Positions 56,119 through 64,000 of a stretch of DNA of 64,000 nt are shown piece after piece. This DNA comes from Mycolicibacterium goodii. GTDB lineage: Bacteria; Actinomycetota; Actinomycetes; Mycobacteriales; Mycobacteriaceae. The first letter of the stretch is position 1; each line of letters begins with the position of its first letter. The position numbers and the translations under genes are program-made. The DNA lies in the NCBI RefSeq assembly GCF_001187505.1, contig NZ_CP012150.1, positions 682,001 through 746,000 of the forward strand, given 5' to 3'. The notes under the pieces are model-generated. The model ran no database searches and was not told where the DNA came from. It saw only the letters and a list, made by a program, of their open reading frames with translations.

Positions 56119-57132
56119 TCAGAACAGTGCGTACTGATCGCCGTCGGCGGTGGTGTCGACGAACGTCTCGACGTCGGCACCACCGACGACGTGGTCGAGC
56201 AGGCCCATGAACTCGGCGTCACGCAGCAGCGGCACGCCGAGTTCTCTGGCCTGATACCCCTTGCCCTGCTCGGGCGCCGGATCGTTGCAGATCACCAGCG
56301 ACGTCTGCGGGTCCACCAGGTCGCTGTAGGCCAGCTCGGCGTGCAGGATGCGCTCGATGAGTTCCTCGTGCGTGCGCGCCACCTCGGCCGACAACGCCAC
56401 CCGCATGCCCTGCACCAGCGGGCGGCCCGCGACGAACGGACCGGGGTTGAGGTACCGGCACGGCAGCCGCGACGCTTCGACCTTGAGCGGACGCAATTCC
56501 TCATGTGTCACATGGCCGTTGGGCCACCGCCTGCGGCTGAGCTGACGCAGCGGCAGCCACACCTTGCGGTCACGCGCCCGGGCCAGCGTGGGTTTGAGGA
56601 TCTGTGCGAGCACCAGCGCGTCGTCGAGCGCGTCGTGCGGCTTCATCTGCGTGACGCCCCAGTGTGCGGCCAACGTCTCCAGGCGCAGGTTCTCGGTACC
56701 CAGATCGAGCCTGCGGGCCAACTCGACGGTGCACATCGCGGTGTCGATGGGCAGTTCGGCGCCGACCAGTTCGGCCTCTGCGGCCAGGAAGCTGTAGTCG
56801 AACCCCGCGTTGTGCGCGACCAGGGTGCGTCCGCGCAGCACCTCGATGAGGTCGCCGACGACGTCGGCGAAGCTGGGCTGGCCCGCCAGCATCTCGGCGG
56901 TGAGCCCGTGCACATGCGTCGGGCCCGGATCCACGCCCGGATCGAGCAGGCTGGACATGCTGCGCTCGACATTGCCGTCGTCACCCACCGCCAGCGCGGC
57001 CACGCTCACGATGCGCGCCTGACCCGGCCGGAACCCGGTGGTCTCGACGTCGACGACGGCCCAGCCCGAGCCCGGCTCATCCGCCGGCTTCCCCCACATC
57101 CGCGGGGTGCTCGACAGCGGTGCTCGGCTCAC
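56119..57132 (-). CDS. dnaQ: DnaQ-like 3'–5' exonuclease with C-terminal BRCT domain
   Basis: The protein has 337 residues from GTG 57132; ATG 57099 is an alternative that leaves the domain intact. The DEDDh exonuclease domain shows Exo I WAVVDVETTGF (D and E), Exo II VAHNAGFDYSFLAAE and Exo III KPHDALDDALVLAQIL. A linker and a BRCT domain follow (RYLNPGPFVAGRPLVQGMRVALSAEVARTHEELIERI … SLVICNDPA). It corresponds to Rv3711c. In mycobacteria the main proofreading lies in DnaE1's PHP domain, so this protein is a repair or accessory nuclease. It is divergent from murT. Confidence 0.93.
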   Translation of the reverse strand: MSRAPLSSTPRMWGKPADEPGSGWAVVDVETTGFRPGQARIVSVAALAVGDDGNVERSMSSLLDPGVDPGPTHVHGLTAEMLAGQPSFADVVGDLIEVLRGRTLVAHNAGFDYSFLAAEAELVGAELPIDTAMCTVELARRLDLGTENLRLETLAAHWGVTQMKPHDALDDALVLAQILKPTLARARDRKVWLPLRQLSRRRWPNGHVTHEELRPLKVEASRLPCRYLNPGPFVAGRPLVQGMRVALSAEVARTHEELIERILHAELAYSDLVDPQTSLVICNDPAPEQGKGYQARELGVPLLRDAEFMGLLDHVVGGADVETFVDTTADGDQYALF

Positions 57133-57192
57133 ATCGTCAGAATGGCACGCGGCTCCGACAAGCCGGGTCGGCGAGGCAGCGTGTCGTGCACA

Positions 57193-57198
57193 TAAAAT
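57193..57198 (+). promoter_or_regulatory. -10 element of murT, leaderless
   Basis: TAAAAT lies 7 nt before the ATG at 57206, placing the transcription start at or beside the first codon. No ribosome site precedes the ATG, in keeping with a leaderless mRNA. Confidence 0.6.
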
Positions 57199-57205
57199 CC
57201 CGGGA

Positions 57206-58429
57206 ATGCTGACCGTCCGCGGGCGCGCCGCACTGGCCGCCGGAGCCGCCGCCCGCTGGGCGTCCCGGGTCACCGGGCGCGGAGCCGGCGCGATGATCGG
57301 CGGCCTGGTCGCGATGACCCTGGACCGCTCGGTGCTGCGTCAGCTCGGCCGCGGACGTCGTACGGCCATCGTGACCGGCACAAACGGCAAATCGACCACC
57401 ACCAGGATGATCGCCGCGGCGCTGGCGCCGCTGGGGCCCGTCGCGAGCAACACCGAGGGCGCCAACATGGACGCCGGCCTGGTCTCCGCGCTCGCCGCGA
57501 ACCGCGACGCCGAGCTCGCGGCGCTGGAAGTCGACGAGATGCACGTGCCGCATGTATCCGATGCGGTGTCGCCGTCGGTGATCGTTCTGCTCAATCTGTC
57601 GCGTGACCAGCTCGACCGGGTGGGTGAGATCAACCACATCGAACGGACGCTGCGCGCGGGTCTGGCCCGTCATCCCGAGGCGGTCATCGTCGCCAATTGC
57701 GACGACGTGCTCATGACGTCGGCGGCCTGCGACAACCCCAATGTGGTGTGGGTGGCCGCGGGCGGAAGCTGGGCAGGCGACTCGGTGAGCTGCCCGCGCA
57801 GCGGCGAGGTCATCGTGCGCGACGGGCGTGACTGGTACTCCACCGGCACGGACTTCAAGCGTCCCACCCCGCAGTGGTGGTTCGACGACACCCACATCCA
57901 CGGACCCGACGGGCTGGTCCTGCCCATGCAGCTGGCGCTGCCGGGCACCGTCAACCGCGGCAACGCCACCCAGGCCGTCGCCGCCGCGGTCGCCCTCGGC
58001 GCCGACCCCGCCGCGGCCGTGGCCGCCGTGTCGACCGTCGACGAGGTCGCCGGGCGGTACCGCACCGTGCGGGTGGGCCCGCGGCACACCGCCCGGGTGC
58101 TGCTCGCCAAGAACCCGGCCGGTTGGCAGGAGGCACTGTCGATGGTCGACCGCACCGGCGCGGGCGTGGTGATCGCGGTCAACGGCCAGGTGCCCGACGG
58201 CGAGGACCTCTCGTGGCTGTGGGATGTGCGCTTCGAGGACTTCGCCGGTGTGCAGGTGGTGGCGGCCGGTGAGCGCGGCACCGATCTGGCGGTGCGCCTC
58301 GGCTACGCCGACGTCGGGCACACGCTCGTGCACGACACGGTCAGCGCCATCACCTCCTGCCCGCCCGGGCATGTCGAGGTGATCGCGAACTACACGGCGT
58401 TCCTGCAATTGAACCGGCGGCTGTCATGA
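57206..58429 (+). CDS. murT: Lipid II isoglutaminyl synthase subunit MurT
   Basis: This 407-residue Mur-ligase-like protein has the ATP loop VTGTNGKSTTTRMIAAAL near residue 55 and the central LEVDEMHVPHV and LNLSRDQLDRVGEINHIE. A DUF1727 C-terminal domain (LLAKNPAGWQEALSMVD) completes it. MurT with GatD amidates the α-carboxyl of D-glutamate in lipid II peptidoglycan precursor. In Gram-positive cocci MurT has a Cys4 zinc ribbon; here the corresponding region (VSCPRSGEVIV … WYSTGTDF) keeps only one of the cysteines. ATGA overlap couples it to gatD. Orthologue of Rv3712. Confidence 0.94.
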   Translation: MLTVRGRAALAAGAAARWASRVTGRGAGAMIGGLVAMTLDRSVLRQLGRGRRTAIVTGTNGKSTTTRMIAAALAPLGPVASNTEGANMDAGLVSALAANRDAELAALEVDEMHVPHVSDAVSPSVIVLLNLSRDQLDRVGEINHIERTLRAGLARHPEAVIVANCDDVLMTSAACDNPNVVWVAAGGSWAGDSVSCPRSGEVIVRDGRDWYSTGTDFKRPTPQWWFDDTHIHGPDGLVLPMQLALPGTVNRGNATQAVAAAVALGADPAAAVAAVSTVDEVAGRYRTVRVGPRHTARVLLAKNPAGWQEALSMVDRTGAGVVIAVNGQVPDGEDLSWLWDVRFEDFAGVQVVAAGERGTDLAVRLGYADVGHTLVHDTVSAITSCPPGHVEVIANYTAFLQLNRRLS

Positions 58430-59145
58430 CTCACCCCAGCACTGTTCGGATCGGGCTGGTGCTCCCCGATGTCATGGGCACCTACGGCGACAGCGGCAAT
58501 GCCGTGGTGTTGCGGCAGCGCCTGCGCCTGCGTGGCATCGACGCCGAGATCGTCGAGATCACGCTGGCCGACCCGGTGCCGGAGTCGCTGGACCTCTACA
58601 CCCTCGGCGGCGCAGAGGATTACGCGCAGCGGCTGGCCACCAAACACCTGATCCGCCACCCCGGCCTGCAGCGCGCCGCTAAGCGCGGTGCGCCCGTACT
58701 GGCGATCTGCGCGGCGATCCAGGTGCTCGGCCATTGGTATGAGACCTCGGCCGGTGAGCGCGTCGACGGTGTCGGGCTGCTCGACGCCACCACCTCACCG
58801 CAGCAGGCCCGCACCATCGGCGAGGTGGCGTCCCGGCCACTGCTCGACGGGCTCGACCAGCCGCTCACGGGTTTCGAAAACCACCGTGGTGGAACAGTTC
58901 TGGGCTCGGACGCGCGTCCGCTCGGCGCGGTCACCAAAGGTGCGGGCAACCGGGCGGGCGACGGCCACGACGGTGCGGTGCAGGGCAGTGTGGTGGCGAC
59001 GTACATGCACGGGCCCTGCCTGGCACGCAATCCGCAGCTGGCCGACCATCTGCTCTCCCGCGTCGTCGGCGATCTGCCGCCGCTGGCACTGCCCGAGGTG
59101 GAGCGTTTGCGATCTGAACGGTTGGCGGCCCCGCGCCGCGTCTAG
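58426..59145 (+). CDS. gatD: Lipid II isoglutaminyl synthase glutaminase subunit GatD
   Basis: This 239-residue class I glutamine amidotransferase of the CobB/CobQ-like type has its nucleophile at C95 (GAPVLAICAAIQVLG) and the catalytic His in the C-terminal YMHGPCLARNP. It hydrolyses glutamine and supplies ammonia to MurT for amidation of lipid II, a modification needed for D,D- and L,D-crosslinking. ATG 58426 lies within the murT stop, so the two chains are made together. It is often annotated cobQ2 in older mycobacterial genomes. It converges with the deoR-type gene 26 bp away. Confidence 0.94.
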   Translation: MTHPSTVRIGLVLPDVMGTYGDSGNAVVLRQRLRLRGIDAEIVEITLADPVPESLDLYTLGGAEDYAQRLATKHLIRHPGLQRAAKRGAPVLAICAAIQVLGHWYETSAGERVDGVGLLDATTSPQQARTIGEVASRPLLDGLDQPLTGFENHRGGTVLGSDARPLGAVTKGAGNRAGDGHDGAVQGSVVATYMHGPCLARNPQLADHLLSRVVGDLPPLALPEVERLRSERLAAPRRV

Positions 59146-59171
59146 CCTTTCCGCCGAACGGTGCTGGGCGA

Positions 59172-59939
59172 CTACACCCGCACCACCGTGATCCCCGCGT
59201 CCTCGAACGGGCGCACCTGCTCATCGCGGGCGGTGGAGTCGGTGACAAGCGTGGCCCCGGGCGGGATGGGTGCCCAGGCGTGGAATGGACGCTGACCGAG
59301 TTTCTCGGCGTGCGCGAGCACGTACACCTGGCCGGCCCGCTCGATCATGATCTCTTTGAGCCGGGTCTGCACGAGCTCGGCTTCGCAGATCCCGAGGTCG
59401 GCCGTGACGGCGTCGGCGCCGAGGAAGGCCCGATCGAAGGTCAGTCGCTGCAGCGTGGCTTCGGCGAGCGGGCCGATGAAGCCCTGGCTCAGATGTCGCA
59501 GGGTCCCGCCGATGCACTCGACCCGGACGTCGTCGGCGTCGGCCAGCGCTTCCAGCACGGTCAGCCCGGCCGCGACAACCACGAGGTCGCGCCGGTCGGT
59601 CAGGAAGGGGCCCATCGCGCCGACGGTGGTGCCGGCGTCGAGCAGGATCGTCTCGGCGGACCGCACCTGATCGGCGGCCCACCGCGCGATGGCGCGCTTG
59701 GCGTCGAAGCCCTCCAAAGCCCGTTGGCGCAGTGAGGATTCCGGTTGCTGGTCCAGCGGTATGGCTCCGCCGTAGGTACGCGCGATCAATCCCTGCGCGG
59801 TGAGCTGGCTGAGGTCACGGCGAATCGTGGACGCGGTGACGCCGAACTGTGCCGAAAGCTCCTCCACGCTGGCCAACCCGATCGACCTGGCAAGCCGGAC
59901 GATCTCGGACCGGCGGGCCTGCGATTCACGGATGGCCAT
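59172..59939 (-). CDS. DeoR/GlpR-family regulator of the acid-sugar operon
   Basis: This 255-residue protein has the DeoR helix-turn-helix at residues ~20-60 (SVEELSAQFGVTASTIRRDLSQLTAQGLIARTYGGAI) and the sugar-isomerase-like effector domain (ETILLDAGTTVGAMGPFL, FLGADAVTADLGICEAELVQTRLKEIMIERA). DeoR regulators respond to phosphorylated sugar intermediates. It is the last gene of a five-gene overlapped operon, 12 bp after the pdxA-like gene, so it likely regulates its own operon using the phosphorylated product of the DUF1537 kinase. Confidence 0.93.
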   Translation of the reverse strand: MAIRESQARRSEIVRLARSIGLASVEELSAQFGVTASTIRRDLSQLTAQGLIARTYGGAIPLDQQPESSLRQRALEGFDAKRAIARWAADQVRSAETILLDAGTTVGAMGPFLTDRRDLVVVAAGLTVLEALADADDVRVECIGGTLRHLSQGFIGPLAEATLQRLTFDRAFLGADAVTADLGICEAELVQTRLKEIMIERAGQVYVLAHAEKLGQRPFHAWAPIPPGATLVTDSTARDEQVRPFEDAGITVVRV

Positions 59940-59951
59940 GTATGTACCCGA

Positions 59952-60965
59952 TTACCTCACAGTCGCTGTGCTGGTTGCCAGCTCCGCAGCCTGCCGGAGC
60001 GCCTCGATCATACTGCCGTGCTCGGCGATTCCTTTGCCGGCGATGTCGAATGCGGTGCCGTGGTCGACGGAGGTGCGGATCACCGGCAACCCGACGGTGA
60101 TGTTCACGCCTGCCTCGATGCCCAGCACTTTCACCGGACCGTGCCCCTGGTCGTGGTACATCGCGACGATCAGGTCATAGTCGCCGCGACCGGCCAGGAA
60201 GAACGCCGTGTCGGCGGGCAGCGGGCCGTGCACGTCGAGGCCCTCGGCGGTGAGTTTGTCGATGGCGGGGATGATCTTCTGCTCCTCCTCGCCGTAGCCG
60301 AACAGCCCGTTCTCGCCGGCGTGCGGGTTGATGCCGCACACCCCGATCTTGGGGTGTGCCAGGCCCGATCGCACCAGCGCGTCGTGCCCGCGGCGGATCG
60401 TGCGCTCTACCAGCCCCGGCTCGATCCTGGCGACCGCATCGATGAGCCCGATGTGGGTGGTGACGTGGATGACCTTCAGTTTCGGTGTGGACAGCATCAT
60501 CGACACCTCGTCGGTTCCGGTCAGGTGCGCGAGCAGCTCGGTGTGGCCCGGGTAGATGTGCCCGGCCGCGTGCAGCGCCTCCTTGTTCAACGGCGCGGTG
60601 CAGATCGCTTGCACCTCACCACGAACTGCGAGTTCGGCTGCCACCCTGACGTATTCGTATGCGGCGTTACCTGCAGCCGCCGAGAGTGTGCCCCATTCGA
60701 GGTCGGCGGGCAGCAGGTCGAGGTCGATGACGTTGATGACGCCAGGTTGCCGAACAGCGTCCGCGGGCGACGCGACGGTGTTGATCCGCACGTCGATTCC
60801 GAGAATCTCGGCCGCCTGCCGTAACCGCTTGGCGTCGCCGATCACGACGGGGTTGCACCGGGTCTGTACGTACTCGTCGAGCAACGCCGGCACCACCACC
60901 TCCGGGCCGACCCCGGCACCGTCACCCATGGTGACGGCGATGACGGGGAGTTGGGGTGATGTCAT
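59952..60965 (-). CDS. pdxA2: PdxA2-like 4-phospho-acid dehydrogenase
   Basis: This 337-residue PdxA-family dehydrogenase shows VTMGDGAGVGPEVVVPAL, CTAPLNKEALHAAGHIYPGHTELLAHLTG (metal His), INPHAGENGLFGYGEEE and YHDQGHGPVKVLG. PdxA makes vitamin B6 precursor, but family members paired with a DUF1537 kinase are PdxA2 enzymes that oxidise and decarboxylate D-threonate or D-erythronate 4-phosphate to dihydroxyacetone phosphate. The kinase gene directly precedes it with ATGA overlap, so the catabolic role is much more likely. ATG 60965. Confidence 0.9.
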   Translation of the reverse strand: MTSPQLPVIAVTMGDGAGVGPEVVVPALLDEYVQTRCNPVVIGDAKRLRQAAEILGIDVRINTVASPADAVRQPGVINVIDLDLLPADLEWGTLSAAAGNAAYEYVRVAAELAVRGEVQAICTAPLNKEALHAAGHIYPGHTELLAHLTGTDEVSMMLSTPKLKVIHVTTHIGLIDAVARIEPGLVERTIRRGHDALVRSGLAHPKIGVCGINPHAGENGLFGYGEEEQKIIPAIDKLTAEGLDVHGPLPADTAFFLAGRGDYDLIVAMYHDQGHGPVKVLGIEAGVNITVGLPVIRTSVDHGTAFDIAGKGIAEHGSMIEALRQAAELATSTATVR

Positions 60966-62047
60966 GAGTCATCCTCATTTCGTTGGTTGAGGTAACGGAC
61001 TATGGCGGACAGGCTGTCGGTGTCGCCGAAGCTGCCGGGGCGCGTGACCACCCGCCTGCCATCGGGCGCCACGGAAACGACAGCGCCGTGATGGATCTGG
61101 TGCACTGGGCGCAGGGAGCTGATCCCGATCGCGTCGACGACGGCCCTGGCCGTCTCACCACCGGTGAGCACCAGGTCGGGCACTGTACGGGCCTGCACGG
61201 CCGCGACGAACGCGGCGAGCGCGCGTGAAACGGCCGATGCCTCAGCCGGTTCCACCGTCCCGCCGATGGTGACCACGGCCGTGCCGCGCTCGAGCGCCCG
61301 GTGCACCGGTTCGGGCTCGGCCTTGTCGTGCAGTAGCGCGCGGGAGTCGATCACCACGGTGGCGAGCCCGGCGGGATCGAGCGCGCTGATCTGTTTCTGC
61401 ACGACGGGCGCGGCGGTACCCACCACGGCCAGCACCGCGCGTGCGGACCGTCGCGGGATGCGTGGCGTCGCCGCGGCAGGCAAGGTGCGCGCGATGGCGG
61501 CCGTCAGCGCTGCGGTTCCGACGAACTGCACTCCCGGACCACGGGTTCGGACAATCTCGTCGAGGTCCGCATCGGTGGCGGCGTCGCAGACCTCGACGCC
61601 GGCCAGGCCGTCGAACAGTTCGGCGACGCTGCGCGGCGGGCCGGTGGGTTCGGCATGCCAGGCACCGGTTTCATGCAACGGCGTATCGCCGAGATACAGC
61701 ACTCCCCCGGCGGTGCGACGCTGTAGCGCAGGCAGGGCGACGGCGACGGTCACCGGTCCACGTTCGGCGAGCACCGCGACCTCGGCGCGGATGTGCCCGC
61801 GCAACAACGAGTCGATCTTCTTGACGACGCGGGTGCCTGCCGCAACGCCGTCGAGCGCCTCGCCGACAGTGCGCACGGCGTCGGCTTCGGTCATGGTGCG
61901 GGTGTTCAGGTCGACCACCGTCACCCCTGTCGAATTCGGGCCGCCACCCAACCGCAAGACCAGGTCCGATTCACGGCCGAGGAAACCTCCGGCCACCTCG
62001 GCGGCACCCGAGAGATCATCGGCGAGCACGTGAATGGGCGTGATCAC
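60962..62047 (-). CDS. DUF1537 four-carbon acid sugar kinase
   Basis: This is a 361-residue kinase from GTG 62047, which overlaps the SDR stop (GTGA). The N-terminal domain carries HVLADDLSGAAEVAGGFL (acid-sugar binding) and KKIDSLLRGHIRAEV. The C-terminal nucleotide domain has VVTIGGTVEPAEASAVSRALA and VLTGGETARAVVDAIG. Family members (DtnK, OtnK, DenK) phosphorylate D-threonate, D-erythronate or L-threonate at O-4. With the PdxA-like gene it makes a two-step route to a triose phosphate. The exact stereoisomer cannot be read from sequence. Confidence 0.9.
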   Translation of the reverse strand: MITPIHVLADDLSGAAEVAGGFLGRESDLVLRLGGGPNSTGVTVVDLNTRTMTEADAVRTVGEALDGVAAGTRVVKKIDSLLRGHIRAEVAVLAERGPVTVAVALPALQRRTAGGVLYLGDTPLHETGAWHAEPTGPPRSVAELFDGLAGVEVCDAATDADLDEIVRTRGPGVQFVGTAALTAAIARTLPAAATPRIPRRSARAVLAVVGTAAPVVQKQISALDPAGLATVVIDSRALLHDKAEPEPVHRALERGTAVVTIGGTVEPAEASAVSRALAAFVAAVQARTVPDLVLTGGETARAVVDAIGISSLRPVHQIHHGAVVSVAPDGRRVVTRPGSFGDTDSLSAIVRYLNQRNEDDS

Positions 62048-62727
62048 AGCGACACTCCCGCGCACTGAACGATCGCCTGCCCGGTGATGCTCGCACCGTA
62101 CGGGCCGAGCAGGAATCCGATCAGTCCGGCGACCTCGTCGGGCCGCACGAACCGGCCCATCGGCGGCAGCTTCGGTGGCGTGTCGCGGCGGGCCGGGTCG
62201 TCGAGCATCGGGGTGTCGGTCGGGCCAGGTGCGACCACGTTGACGGTGATCTGCCTGCCGACGAGCTCGGCGGCCCAGGACCTGGCCATGCCGACAAGTG
62301 CGGATTTGGTTGCGGCGTACTGACTTTTACCGGCGTTGCCGGTCATGGTGCGACTGCCGACGAGGACCACGCGGCCACCGTCGCGTATGCGGCCGGCCAG
62401 CGCGTCGACAAGCACCTCTGCCGCCGCCACGTGCACCCGCCACATCGCCAGGCCGTCCTCGACGTTCAACTTCCCCAGCGCGGACGACCGCTGCAAGCCC
62501 GCAGCATGCACCACCGCGTCGACCCGACCAACCCGGGAAAGAGTGGCACGCAGCTTGCCAAGATCCTCGAGATCTGCTGCGAGCCAGTCGAATCGGTCGT
62601 GCGCCAATGACGGGTCACGCCGGCTCACTCCGACCACGTGCCAGCCGTCGTCCAGCAGGCTGCGGACGGTGGCCGCACCGATGCCCGAGCTGGCGCCGGT
62701 GACCACGGCCGTCGGCGGTGTGGTCAT
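62044..62727 (-). CDS. Short-chain dehydrogenase/reductase
   Basis: This 227-residue classical SDR has the cofactor motif TGASSGIGAAT near residue 10 and a basic residue pair after β2 (GVSRRD) that suggests NADP(H). NNAG is replaced by HAAG. The catalytic residues are Ser in VLVGSRTMTG and Tyr/Lys in YAATKSAL, and the PGPTDTPM loop follows. It lies between the sialidase-fold gene and the kinase with overlaps on both sides (ATGA and GTGA), so it is part of the same pathway and probably oxidises a sugar or lactone to the acid used by the kinase. Substrate unknown. Confidence 0.9.
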   Translation of the reverse strand: MTTPPTAVVTGASSGIGAATVRSLLDDGWHVVGVSRRDPSLAHDRFDWLAADLEDLGKLRATLSRVGRVDAVVHAAGLQRSSALGKLNVEDGLAMWRVHVAAAEVLVDALAGRIRDGGRVVLVGSRTMTGNAGKSQYAATKSALVGMARSWAAELVGRQITVNVVAPGPTDTPMLDDPARRDTPPKLPPMGRFVRPDEVAGLIGFLLGPYGASITGQAIVQCAGVSL

Positions 62728-63899
62728 CCGGTGACCCAGTCGTCGGCGAGTTCGACGTACTCGATGGCCTGACGGAAGCGCGTGAACGCGATGTGCAGCA
62801 GGCCGCCGGCCGCGGTGACCGTCGGATACGAGAACTCGCGGTTGAGCCCGTCGCGGGAGTTGTTGGACAGGCAGTAGCCGTCCCCGGTTTCGATGTTGCG
62901 TCTGATCGGCCAGCTCAGACCGGCGTCGGCTGAAATCGCCAGGGTCATGGGCGCCCGAGGGGCACCCCAGAAGGCGAGGCCGAGGTGCTCGTCGGGCTGC
63001 GCGGGCGCCGATGCGGCATCGGCCAGACCGTCATCGTCGATCTCGTCGTACAGCGATGTCCGCCGGTCGGTGGCGTCGTCGGCGCTGGATTCGTTGAACA
63101 CCAGGGCAAGCCGGTCATCGGGCAACACCACGAACTGGATCGACGAGTTGTTGTTCGGCAGCTCGGTTGGCACCGGGGCGGTCCACGTCTCGCCGTCATC
63201 GGTCGAGGTACTGCGGTAGACGGCATCGGCCCAGCGGCTGCGGTAGAGCGCGACGAGCGTACCGTCGGACAGCCGGCCGATGTTCATGTGCACGCACCCG
63301 GTGCTGCCGGGAACCGGCACCTCCCGCCAGGATTCGCCGGAATCGTCCGAGATCATCACGGCGCTGTAGTCGTGGTCGCCGACCCACTTGTGGCCGGGCA
63401 CCTTCACGCAGTGGAAGACCGGCAGCAGCAGGCGCCCGGTCGGAAGCGTGACGATGGGTTGCCGGATGAACACGCCGCCCTCGTCGGTTTCCGGTATGAG
63501 CGTGTGCACCGGCCCCCAGCCGGCGCCGCCGTCGGTCGACACCCGGCGCAGCACCCGCGCGGTGTCCTGATTGCCCGCGTGCTGCGAGGTCCACATCAGC
63601 CACACCGCACCGGATTCGGTTACGTGCAGCACCGGGTTCTGCTCGGATCGGGTGGGATCGTCGGACAGCTGCACCGGTGACGACCACACGTCGCGGTCCA
63701 GCCGTGACAGCCATACGCTGATATCGGGAACGCCTTCCTGAGTGCCCGCGAACCACACGCAGGCGAGCGTTCCATCGGGCAGGACGGCGAGATTCGCCGC
63801 GTGGTTCTGCACCTGTGGTGCCGGCAGCAGCGCCTGACGGCGGCCGCCTTCGCCGGTCGGGCGGACGGCGCCGTCGGTAATCGTCAGTGGTGTGTTCAT
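62724..63899 (-). CDS. Sialidase-family (BNR/Asp-box) propeller protein
   Basis: This 391-residue six-bladed propeller has Asp-box repeats S-x-D-x-G-x-x-W: STDGGAGW, SDDSGESW, STDDGETW and SADAGLSW. The N-terminal ANLAVLPDGTLACVWFAG and arginine-rich segments (RQPIVTLPTGRLLLP, LYRSRWADAVYRS) resemble exo-α-sialidases. There is no signal peptide, so it would act in the cytoplasm, which argues for a hydrolase or lyase on an imported saccharide. Its ATG overlaps the stop of the upstream gene (ATGA), and its own stop overlaps the SDR start. True sialic acid specificity is doubtful because no nan genes are present. Confidence 0.85.
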   Translation of the reverse strand: MNTPLTITDGAVRPTGEGGRRQALLPAPQVQNHAANLAVLPDGTLACVWFAGTQEGVPDISVWLSRLDRDVWSSPVQLSDDPTRSEQNPVLHVTESGAVWLMWTSQHAGNQDTARVLRRVSTDGGAGWGPVHTLIPETDEGGVFIRQPIVTLPTGRLLLPVFHCVKVPGHKWVGDHDYSAVMISDDSGESWREVPVPGSTGCVHMNIGRLSDGTLVALYRSRWADAVYRSTSTDDGETWTAPVPTELPNNNSSIQFVVLPDDRLALVFNESSADDATDRRTSLYDEIDDDGLADAASAPAQPDEHLGLAFWGAPRAPMTLAISADAGLSWPIRRNIETGDGYCLSNNSRDGLNREFSYPTVTAAGGLLHIAFTRFRQAIEYVELADDWVTG

Positions 63900-64000
63900 G
63901 AGTGCAGCGACACCGCCGTCAGATCATAGGAATTGGTGGGGCGCAGAGCAATACCCTCGATACGGGTCCGACGCGCCAGCACGGCCTTCGGCACGAACGA
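63896..64000 (-). CDS. 3' end of a probable ABC-transporter solute-binding protein
   Basis: Only 34 codons and the stop (63896-63898) lie in the window, ending RIEGIALRPTNSYDLTAVSLHS. The stop overlaps the sialidase-fold ATG (ATGA), so it heads the same operon. The tail resembles the C-terminus of peptide/oligosaccharide-binding proteins of the SBP_bac_5 type (…I-x-P-x-x-x-Y-D-L), which would fit an import function for the catabolic genes. The identification is weak because so little is visible. Confidence 0.5.
   Translation of the reverse strand, partial: SFVPKAVLARRTRIEGIALRPTNSYDLTAVSLHS

Noticed and set aside
59952..60965. Biosynthetic PdxA for vitamin B6
   Set aside because: Mycobacteria make PLP through PdxS/PdxT, and the DUF1537 kinase neighbour indicates the catabolic PdxA2 type.
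62724..63899. True secreted sialidase of a sialic acid pathway
   Set aside because: No signal peptide and no nan genes; the operon partners point to acid-sugar metabolism.

Overview
The window is high-GC actinobacterial DNA (GTG/TTG starts, GTGA and ATGA gene overlaps, leaderless promoters) from a fast-growing mycobacterium of the Mycolicibacterium smegmatis group. Three things point there. The order moxR–DUF58–SpoIIM–RDD … glpK … ergothioneine genes … asd–ask–leuA–dnaQ–murT–gatD matches the Rv3692–Rv3713 region of M. tuberculosis as I remember it. LfrR/LfrA and EgtD look nearly identical to the M. smegmatis proteins from memory. The methanol/1,3-propanediol genes are typical of fast growers. 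I cannot separate M. smegmatis from a sister species such as M. goodii without alignment.

Layout. 1–4.8 kb: DUF4350 (partial), MoxR, DUF58, SpoIIM-like and RDD membrane proteins. 4.8–7.1 kb: lfrR–lfrA drug-efflux pair. 7.1–12.3 kb: accessory genes (DUF1772, a deleted methyltransferase remnant, AraC, carotenoid oxygenase, two PadR regulators, a membrane protein). 12.3–18.0 kb: glpK, two methyltransferases, an acyltransferase and a GCS2-type ligase. 18.1–26.2 kb: an alcohol-oxidation island, with mftM (mycofactocin methyltransferase) convergent with mnoR, mnoS, a 1,3-propanediol-type dehydrogenase, a VWA protein, a MoxR ATPase and the methanol dehydrogenase mno. 26.3–27.5 kb: an NTF2-like protein and its divergent TetR. 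27.5–32.9 kb: the complete ergothioneine operon egtABCDE. 33–36.4 kb: secreted or surface proteins around a Fur regulator. 36.5–38.8 kb: asd–ask. 38.9–49.2 kb: nitroreductase, then a nitrogen block with an ammonium transporter, glutamine-synthetase-like GlnT, split glutamate-synthase-like subunits, an FAD amine oxidase, a cupin regulator and a three-gene nitrile hydratase/thiocyanate hydrolase set. 49.3–59.1 kb: mgtE, leuA with an attenuator-like leader, a large NAD-glutamate dehydrogenase, a DnaQ-BRCT protein and murT–gatD. 59.2–64 kb: a tightly overlapped operon of a probable solute-binding protein, sialidase fold, SDR, DUF1537 kinase, PdxA-like dehydrogenase and DeoR regulator, fitting acid-sugar catabolism.

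How the parts work together. The 18–26 kb island combines cofactor maturation (MftM), sensing (MnoS/R), two metal-dependent alcohol dehydrogenases and a MoxR/VWA chaperone pair that probably activates one of them. The 39–49 kb block appears built to release and assimilate nitrogen from an unusual N-compound (nitrile, thiocyanate or methylated amine). The 59–64 kb operon imports and degrades a carbohydrate acid. No tRNA, rRNA, IS element, prophage or CRISPR array was seen, and no gene-free stretch exceeds 300 bases.
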